Origin: Thermoplasmata archaeon
GTDB taxonomy: Archaea > Thermoplasmatota > DTKX01 > JAHFTX01
DNA: 54,360 bases
NCBI GenBank assembly: GCA_023265395.1
Contig: JAHFTX010000015.1
Span: 1 to 54,360, forward strand
Direction of reading: 5' to 3'
Each line of letters opens with the position of its first letter. The first letter of the stretch is position 1. Positions 48,378 to 54,360 of the stretch are shown piece after piece. The notes below the pieces were generated by a model. The model made no database searches. It was given only the letters and a program-made list of their open reading frames with translations, and was not told the DNA's origin. The position numbers and the translations under genes are program-made.

Positions 48378-50423
48378 ATGGGTGTGCGCCTGGTCCCCCA
48401 GCAGTTCTCCGCCCCCGAGCTGGGCAGCGGGACCTGGTTCAACACCTTGCGGCCGCTGCGCCTGAGCGCGCTGCGCGGCCACGTGATCCTCCTCGACTTC
48501 TGGACCTATTGTTGTGTCAACTGCATGCACGTCATCCCGATGCTGCGCGCCCTCGAGGAGCGCTTCGCCGACCGCCCGCTGGTGGTCATCGGCGTCCACT
48601 CAGGGAAGTTCGACAACGAGCGCCACCATGAGCGGGTGCGGGCGGCGTTGCTGCGCCATGGGCTGACCCACCCCGTCCTCGATGACAGCTCCTACGAGAG
48701 CTGGCGCCGCTACGGCGTCGAGGCGTGGCCCACCGTGGCGCTGATCGACGCCGAAGGGTTCCTCCGGGGCGCGATCGCCGGAGAGCCCCCCAAGGCGGTC
48801 ATCGAGGCGGCCGTCGAGCAACTGCTCGCCGAAGGGCAGGAGCGCAGGCTCCTGGCCCCAGCGCCACTGCGCACCCGCTACGAACCGCAGGTGGTCAGCC
48901 GCCTCAGCTTCCCCAGCAAGGTCGCCCTCGTCGGGCCGACCCTTGCCATCAGCGACACCAACCACCATCGGATCGTCGGCTACGACCTCGATGGCTCGCT
49001 GCGCTGGAGCGTCGGCGAGGGGGTTCCCGGTTACCGGGACGGCCGCCTCTCGATTGCGCGCTTCGACCACCCGCAGGGGCTGGTCTCCGACCAGCAGGGA
49101 AACGCCCTGTTCGTCGCCGACACCGAGAACCACCTGGTGCGCCACGTCGACCTGACCACCGGCACCGTCACGAGCGTCGCCGGCACGGGCGCGCAGGGGC
49201 CTGCGTTGCCGTCGGTCGCCGCCGACCCGCGGCTGGTCCCGCTGTCGACACCCTGGGAAGTCACCCTCCTGCCCGGTCACGGGCTGGTGGTCGCCAACAC
49301 CGGCACCCATCAGCTGGCCCTGCTGCCCGACGGCGGAGGGCTGCGGCTGCTCGCTGGCTGCGCCGACGAGGGCCTCTCCGATGGCAACGCCCTCGAGGCG
49401 CTGATGGCGCAGCCCTCAGGGCTGGCGCACCACCAAGGGACGCTCTACATCGCGGACGCCGAGTCCTCGTCGGTGCGCGCGCTGCGGCTCGACACGCGTG
49501 ACCTCCGCACGCTGGTGGGCACCGGGCTCTTCGACTTCGGCGCCACCGTCGGCCCCTTGCGCGGCAGCAAGCTGCAGCATCCGCTAGCGGTCGTCGTCGC
49601 CGCGGAGCAGGGCCCGGTGTTGCTCATCGCCGACACCTACAACCACCGCATCGTGCGCCTCGACGTCGCCGCTGCGCGCACCGAGGCGATCCTTGGCGAT
49701 GGGCACCCCGGGGCGTGGCATCTGGGGCAGTTGCGCCTCGACGAACCGGGCGGGTTGGCGCTGGGCGAGGGAATCCTCTACATCGCCGATACCAACAACC
49801 ACCGCATCGTCACGCTACCGCTCGACGCAGCGGCGCGGCCAGCGGGTGCGCCCTGCGTGCTCGCCCTCGAGGGCGCACCCAGGGGTCCACCACCGGAGCG
49901 ACCCTACGCCCAGCTGGCGGGCAGCTTGCCACCCGACGCGACCGACGGAGGTCTCCCGCTGGAACGGCGGTTGCAGGCGATGACGACGCACCTCTGGCAG
50001 GGGCTGGGATCCCGCGACGTCAGCTGGGTGGGGTTCTACGTCCCCGCCGAAGGCGGCACGCAGATGGTGCTGTCGTGCGGCGCCCCAAAGCCCGCATGCT
50101 CCCCCATCGGACTGCATGGCGTCTGCGGGCGGGCACTGCGCAGCCGTCGTGCGGTGATCGTCGAGGATGTGCGCCTGCTCGGAGAGGGCTACGTCGCCTG
50201 CGACCCTGCCGACCGTTCCGAGGTGGTCGTGCCCCTCTTCGATGATGCTGGGGAGGTCGTCGCGGTCCTCGACCTCGACAGCCACCAGGTCGGCGCCTTC
50301 GGTCTTGCTGACGCCGATGGGCTGAGCCTCCTCCTCGCTGCCCTGCGCCCCTCCCCCTCCGCGGGGGACGAAGGGGGCGCTCCGAAGGTGACCGACGCTA
50401 CGAGCCTGCGTCCAGAAGCTTAA
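48378..50423 (+). CDS. Thioredoxin-NHL propeller-free methionine (R)-sulfoxide reductase fusion
   Basis: A 681-residue three-part cytoplasmic protein. (1) Residues about 1-155: a thioredoxin-like domain with CVNC at 46-49 (DFWTYCCVNCMHV), as in NHLRC2. (2) About 170-490: an NHL beta-propeller, repeating 'ADTxNHRIV' blades (ISDTNHHRIVG, VADTENHLV, IADTYNHRIV, IADTNNHRIV). (3) About 515-650: a GAF-type free methionine-(R)-sulfoxide reductase; VSWVGFYV, KPACSPI, GVCGRA, EGYVACD, SEVVVPL and VLDLDSHQVGAFG align with E. coli MsrC/YebR, with Cys574, Cys583 and Cys608 at its catalytic positions (84/94/118; the 34-residue span between first and last is identical). The enzyme repairs free Met-(R)-O; the thioredoxin domain could supply its electrons. 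I know the first two parts as a common pair but not this fusion. Confidence 0.88.
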   Translation: MGVRLVPQQFSAPELGSGTWFNTLRPLRLSALRGHVILLDFWTYCCVNCMHVIPMLRALEERFADRPLVVIGVHSGKFDNERHHERVRAALLRHGLTHPVLDDSSYESWRRYGVEAWPTVALIDAEGFLRGAIAGEPPKAVIEAAVEQLLAEGQERRLLAPAPLRTRYEPQVVSRLSFPSKVALVGPTLAISDTNHHRIVGYDLDGSLRWSVGEGVPGYRDGRLSIARFDHPQGLVSDQQGNALFVADTENHLVRHVDLTTGTVTSVAGTGAQGPALPSVAADPRLVPLSTPWEVTLLPGHGLVVANTGTHQLALLPDGGGLRLLAGCADEGLSDGNALEALMAQPSGLAHHQGTLYIADAESSSVRALRLDTRDLRTLVGTGLFDFGATVGPLRGSKLQHPLAVVVAAEQGPVLLIADTYNHRIVRLDVAAARTEAILGDGHPGAWHLGQLRLDEPGGLALGEGILYIADTNNHRIVTLPLDAAARPAGAPCVLALEGAPRGPPPERPYAQLAGSLPPDATDGGLPLERRLQAMTTHLWQGLGSRDVSWVGFYVPAEGGTQMVLSCGAPKPACSPIGLHGVCGRALRSRRAVIVEDVRLLGEGYVACDPADRSEVVVPLFDDAGEVVAVLDLDSHQVGAFGLADADGLSLLLAALRPSPSAGDEGGAPKVTDATSLRPEA

Positions 50424-50467
50424 AGACCGCCAAAGGGCCAGGTGGGCCGTTCTTGGAGGGAGCGCTC

Positions 50468-53400
50468 TTGTCCCTTGGTCCATCGCTACACGCCACCCCT
50501 GGTCGCCACGCCCGCTGCTCGACGCTGCTGGTGCTCGTTGGCCTGCTGCTGGTGGCAGCGCTGCCGCTTGCCACCGTCCCGGTCGGCGCGACCAACGACC
50601 CGCCCGCTGGTGGCGGCACGGTCGCCGCTGGGACCAACTGGGTCGTCGACAGCGACCGCAACTACAACGGCGTCACCATCGTCATGGATGGCGGCGACAT
50701 CACCGTCACCAACGGGTACACCCTCACCCTCACCGGCGTCACGCTGCGCTTCAATGGCGCCGTCGCGACCCACAAGCTGGTCGTCCAGAACGGCGGCACC
50801 CTCATCGCCAGCGGCGGGACGCTCATCGAGGAGGTGGGCAACAACAACGCCTACTCGATCGAGGTCCAAGCCGGGGGCTCGCTCAGCTTCGACACCGTGA
50901 CGATGCGCGACGGCGGCGACCTGCTCGTCACCCCTGGGCTCTTCGTCAACGGCGGCTCCGCCGACATCGACAACTCGGTCATCCGCGACGGCTTCTTCGG
51001 CCCTCGGGTCGTCGACAGCTCCGACTTCACCCTCACCGACACCGAAGTCCACACCATGGACAACGACTGCCTCGAAGTGCGCAACTCCCTCGCCACCATC
51101 ACGGGCAACACCTTTCATGGCTGCGCCTCCACCGGCGTCCGGCTGCTCGAGGACGACAACGGCACCATCTTCTCCAACAACGAGGTCTACGACTGCGACT
51201 ACTACGGGATCTATGTCAAGGACAACGTCACCGTTCCCCACACCTACACCCTCGACTTCAACGACGTCCACGACCTCGTCACCTCGGGCAGCGTCCCCGC
51301 CTTCGTCTTCGACGAGTTCACCCGCGTGATCGCCGAACACAACACCATCGCCAACGTCAACGTCGGCTTCGAGATCGGCGCGGCGACCCAGTCCAACCCG
51401 ACGGTGCGCTACAACGCCCTCGACAACAGCGGGGCGAGCCCCCAAGACGACGACATCGGCATCCGCTATCGCAGTGGCAGCTCGCCCAAGATCTTCGACA
51501 ACGACGTCAACGGCTTCGCCCTGGGCATCGTCGGCCGCGGACTGGGCAATGCCACCGCCTCGGGCAACACCCTCGAGAACCTCACCGACACCGCGATCGA
51601 CACCCAGACCTTCGGCACCTTCTTCGACAACACCATCGTCAACGTCGGCGGCTGGGGGATCAACGCCTGGCTGGGCGCCGAGCTGCTGGTGCACAACAAC
51701 ACGATCATCAACGTCTCGCAGGACGGCATATCGGCCGACAACAGCATCCTGACGATCCGCGACAACCACATCGAGGACGCCGCCATCTCGGGCGTCGACG
51801 CGATCAACGCCGCCACGGTCTGGGTCGAGAACAACACGCTCCTGCGCGACGGCTTTGGCGTCGCCATCCGCGACGACTCGGTGGCGACTCTCATCAACAA
51901 CGACTTCATCGGCAACTTCGCCGAGGCGGTGCGCACCGACGACGGCTCGCTGGTCGACTGGCTGATCACCAAGGACGTCTCGGCGATCAACGAGGGGCTG
52001 GGCCCCGCGCAGAACGCGATCTCGCTCAACGGGTCGATCAACATCACCAACGGCGGCTCCCTGACGGCCTTTGGCAACCTCATCCGCTTCCGCCCCGGCA
52101 CCATCGACGGCCTGCAACTGCTCGATGGCAGCCTCACCCTGACCAACGGCTCACAGGTCGAGACCACCGCCACGGCCCAGGGGTACCCGATCCGGCTGCT
52201 CGACGCCGATGCGACCACCATCATCCGCGACAGCACCATCAAGAACGCCGGCTCCGACGCTGGGCTGGGCGCGGACGGTGGGATCTACTTGGGCGCCGGC
52301 ACGCTCCTGATGAACGACAGCCAAGTGGTGCAGAACCTCTGGGGGATCATCGCCGCGCCGGGGACGACCGCGGAGCTCGAAGGGGTGACCTTCGACAGCA
52401 ACGTGCTCGGCGACATCGCTGCGCTTGGCGGCACCGTCGTCGCTTCCAACGTCACGTTCTTCTCCCCTCCCGACAGCCAGTTCTACCTCAGTGGCGGTGG
52501 CACCGCGCTTGCGCGCAACAGCCCCTTCGAGGCGCCCAAGGTCACCTTCGTCGACGGCGCTTCGGAGCTGCATGTCGAGTGGTGGACCACGGTCCAGGCC
52601 CGCTGGCCCTCTGGCGGCATCGTCCCCAACGCGACCTACGCCATCAGCGACATCGACGCCGCTGCCGTCGGCGCTGGCGGCACCGGGGCCAACGGCACCT
52701 CCAGCGGTCAGTGGCTACGCCAGGCGACCCGCACGCAGGGGGGCACCGACAGCCACACCCCGCATACCTTCTTCGCCACCGCCGGGACCGGTGCGATCGA
52801 GGGCAGCAACACCACCGAGATCCTCGCTCCGACCCTGGTCATCGTCCAGCTCGAGGATCCGACCGACCCCTTCGTCACCCTCGTGGAGCCTGCGACGGGA
52901 CACATCCAACAGGCGCGCGACCTGCACTTTGGCGGGCTCGCCTCGGATCCCGACAGCGGCATCGACCTGGTGCAGGTCAGCTACGACGGCGGCCAGAGCT
53001 GGGTCGACGCCGTCTCCACGGACGCCGACCTCTGGACCACCTGGTCGGTGGACCTGGCCGTCCCCGACGGCGAGTTCACCGCCTGCGCCAAGGCCATCAA
53101 CGGTGGCGGTCGCGAAGCCACCGACTGCACCGAGGGGATCATCGTCGACGCGACGCTGCCGCTGATCAAGCTGACCTCGCCGGCGACCAACGACAGCTGG
53201 ACCAACCTGCTCCACTACCCGATCGTCGGCTCGACGGAGCCGTTGGCGACCATCGCCCTCGATGGCGTCGATGCCATCGTCGCCACCGACAACGGGAGCT
53301 TCACCTTCACCACGAACCTGCAAGAGGGCCCCAACGCCTTCGTGCTCCGCGCCACCGACCGGGCGGGCAACTCCCGCGAGCTCAACCGCACCATCAACGT

Positions 53401-54360
53401 CGACAGCATCATGCCGACGATCGTCGTCGACGAGGGGGAGTTCTTGCGCACCAACGCCCAGGTGGTCACCCTCCATGGCACCACCGAGAAGGGGGTGCGC
53501 CTGAGCGCCGACGGCGAGCTCTCCAACCTGCGCAGCGACGGCACCTTCACCCAGCTGCTCTCGTCGACGGTCGAGGAGTGCCGGGACGTCACCTTCGAGG
53601 CCCTCGACAAGGGCGGCAACGTTGCCCTGGCGGTGGTGACGGTCTGCTGGGACTTCACCCCCCCGACGCTGGTGGTCACCACCCCCGTCGACCGCAGCTT
53701 CACGATGGCCAACACCGTCGAGGCCAGCGGCACCACCGAGGCAGGCGCGACGCTGACCATCGACGGGACCCCGACCACCGTCGGGACCACTGGCGCGTTC
53801 AGCGGCACCGTCACCCTCCCCGGCGAGGGAGCGCACACGATCGAGTTCAACGCCACCGACGCTGCCGGCAACGTCGCCTCCGTCTCGCGGCGCGTCACCG
53901 TCGACCGCACCCCCCCGGTGATCGACACCGGCGAGATCCTGATCAACGGCGAGACCTACAAGCCCGACAGCAAGGTCGGCGGCTCCGAGGTGCAGATCGA
54001 TGGCCACACCGAGCCGGGGACCATCGTGACCATCAACGGCATCAGCGTCGTCGCCGACTCCACCGGCCGCTTCTCGATCAAGGTGCCCATCAAGAAGGGG
54101 ACCAACACCCTGCACATCGAGCTGGTCGACCCTGCCGGCAACCACTCGAGCGCGACCTTGACCCTCATCGGGACCGGTGGCAGCGGTGGTCCGGGCCCTG
54201 GCCCTGACGGCGGCGGTGGTGACGACACTCCCAACCCGCTCTTCGCTCCGACCCCCGTGGCTGGCCTTCCGCTGGGCGCATTGTTGCTGATCCTGATCGT
54301 GGCGGTCGCCCTGATCGCGGCGATCGCGATGCGCCGCGGCAGCAAGGCCGCTCCGCCGCC
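50468..54360 (+). CDS. Large beta-helix/Ig-repeat surface protein, 3' end beyond window
   Basis: At least 1297 residues, no stop reached. The TTG at 50468 has GGAGGGA (50455-50461) as ribosome binding site and a TATA-like CTTAAAG around 50419. A signal peptide (STLLVLVGLLLVAALPLA) is followed by NDPPAGGGTV, the same start plan as the protein at 26580. A right-handed beta-helix covers about 50-720 (repeats such as 'NNTIINVSQDGISADNS' and 'GNTLENLTDTAI'), carrying many Asn-x-Thr sequons. Ig-like modules follow (ITVDxTxPxI type), then a Gly/Pro/Asp linker (GGSGGPGPGPDGGGGDD) and a transmembrane helix (PLGALLLILIVAVALIAAIAM) with a basic tail at the window's end. The complete stop is probably just outside. 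It may bind or process glycans; no catalytic residues are evident. Confidence 0.85.
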   Translation, partial: MSLGPSLHATPGRHARCSTLLVLVGLLLVAALPLATVPVGATNDPPAGGGTVAAGTNWVVDSDRNYNGVTIVMDGGDITVTNGYTLTLTGVTLRFNGAVATHKLVVQNGGTLIASGGTLIEEVGNNNAYSIEVQAGGSLSFDTVTMRDGGDLLVTPGLFVNGGSADIDNSVIRDGFFGPRVVDSSDFTLTDTEVHTMDNDCLEVRNSLATITGNTFHGCASTGVRLLEDDNGTIFSNNEVYDCDYYGIYVKDNVTVPHTYTLDFNDVHDLVTSGSVPAFVFDEFTRVIAEHNTIANVNVGFEIGAATQSNPTVRYNALDNSGASPQDDDIGIRYRSGSSPKIFDNDVNGFALGIVGRGLGNATASGNTLENLTDTAIDTQTFGTFFDNTIVNVGGWGINAWLGAELLVHNNTIINVSQDGISADNSILTIRDNHIEDAAISGVDAINAATVWVENNTLLRDGFGVAIRDDSVATLINNDFIGNFAEAVRTDDGSLVDWLITKDVSAINEGLGPAQNAISLNGSINITNGGSLTAFGNLIRFRPGTIDGLQLLDGSLTLTNGSQVETTATAQGYPIRLLDADATTIIRDSTIKNAGSDAGLGADGGIYLGAGTLLMNDSQVVQNLWGIIAAPGTTAELEGVTFDSNVLGDIAALGGTVVASNVTFFSPPDSQFYLSGGGTALARNSPFEAPKVTFVDGASELHVEWWTTVQARWPSGGIVPNATYAISDIDAAAVGAGGTGANGTSSGQWLRQATRTQGGTDSHTPHTFFATAGTGAIEGSNTTEILAPTLVIVQLEDPTDPFVTLVEPATGHIQQARDLHFGGLASDPDSGIDLVQVSYDGGQSWVDAVSTDADLWTTWSVDLAVPDGEFTACAKAINGGGREATDCTEGIIVDATLPLIKLTSPATNDSWTNLLHYPIVGSTEPLATIALDGVDAIVATDNGSFTFTTNLQEGPNAFVLRATDRAGNSRELNRTINVDSIMPTIVVDEGEFLRTNAQVVTLHGTTEKGVRLSADGELSNLRSDGTFTQLLSSTVEECRDVTFEALDKGGNVALAVVTVCWDFTPPTLVVTTPVDRSFTMANTVEASGTTEAGATLTIDGTPTTVGTTGAFSGTVTLPGEGAHTIEFNATDAAGNVASVSRRVTVDRTPPVIDTGEILINGETYKPDSKVGGSEVQIDGHTEPGTIVTINGISVVADSTGRFSIKVPIKKGTNTLHIELVDPAGNHSSATLTLIGTGGSGGPGPGPDGGGGDDTPNPLFAPTPVAGLPLGALLLILIVAVALIAAIAMRRGSKAAPP

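Noticed and set aside
1-54360. CRISPR array, insertion sequence or prophage
   Set aside because: No regularly spaced direct repeats, transposase, integrase or phage structural gene is visible in the window.

Overview
The window is a GC-rich, very compact stretch of what looks like an archaeal chromosome, probably a Thermoplasmatota-like euryarchaeon. This comes from gene content, not a search. Archaeal markers are an archaeal-type triosephosphate isomerase, HerA, a tRNA-intron endonuclease (EndA), DUF531 and DUF357 proteins, an archaeal XRE-type regulator, a TraB/PrgY protein, a solitary 5S rRNA gene, two PGF-CTERM surface proteins, and TATA-like boxes about 25-30 bases before many start codons (leaderless-style promoters). 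I see no CRISPR array, no insertion sequence and no complete tRNA.

Layout. 98-7722: two CARDB/PGF-CTERM surface proteins flank a helical, possibly ferritin-like gene on the opposite strand, followed by an M50 membrane protease and a TraB-family protein. 7854-15712: a DUF1059 protein, a 1188-residue ATPase/TPR regulator, methylmalonyl-CoA epimerase, a 798-residue coiled-coil protein and phosphoglucose/phosphomannose isomerase. 15807-24973: a PKD-domain receptor-like protein with a cytoplasmic zinc ribbon, an aldo/keto reductase, an AAA-type ATPase, a K+-independent H+-pyrophosphatase, a methyltransferase and a HELGH metallopeptidase-like protein. 24936-32653: DUF531, a small zinc ribbon, triosephosphate isomerase, a beta-helix surface protein, a GGCT-like protein, an amino-acid permease and an anchored secreted protein. 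32719-39517: 5S rRNA, a PPP-family phosphatase, EndA, then a likely three-gene operon (HTH regulator, TraB-like protein, second ATPase/TPR regulator). 39514-45966: a large anchored surface protein, DUF357, HerA and a Fic protein in a lower-GC patch. 46067-54360: a TlpA-like thioredoxin, L-aspartate dehydrogenase, a TauE/SafE transporter, a thioredoxin-NHL-methionine sulfoxide reductase fusion, and the start of a second large beta-helix surface protein that runs off the window.

Two themes stand out. First, much of the DNA encodes large exported beta-rich proteins (CARDB, PKD, Ig-like, beta-helix) tethered by one C-terminal membrane segment, some with charged or zinc-ribbon cytoplasmic tails, so the cell appears to build an elaborate surface. 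Second, there are unusual multidomain proteins: a fused three-part redox/methionine-repair protein (48378-50423), and two ATPase/TPR regulators (8114-11680 and 36809-39517) that share an apparent alpha/beta sensor domain inserted between the Walker A and Walker B motifs. Gene packing is extreme: four convergent pairs share a single CTAG or TTAG tetranucleotide as their stop codons, and the longest convergent gap (100 bases) lies beside the probably acquired Fic gene.
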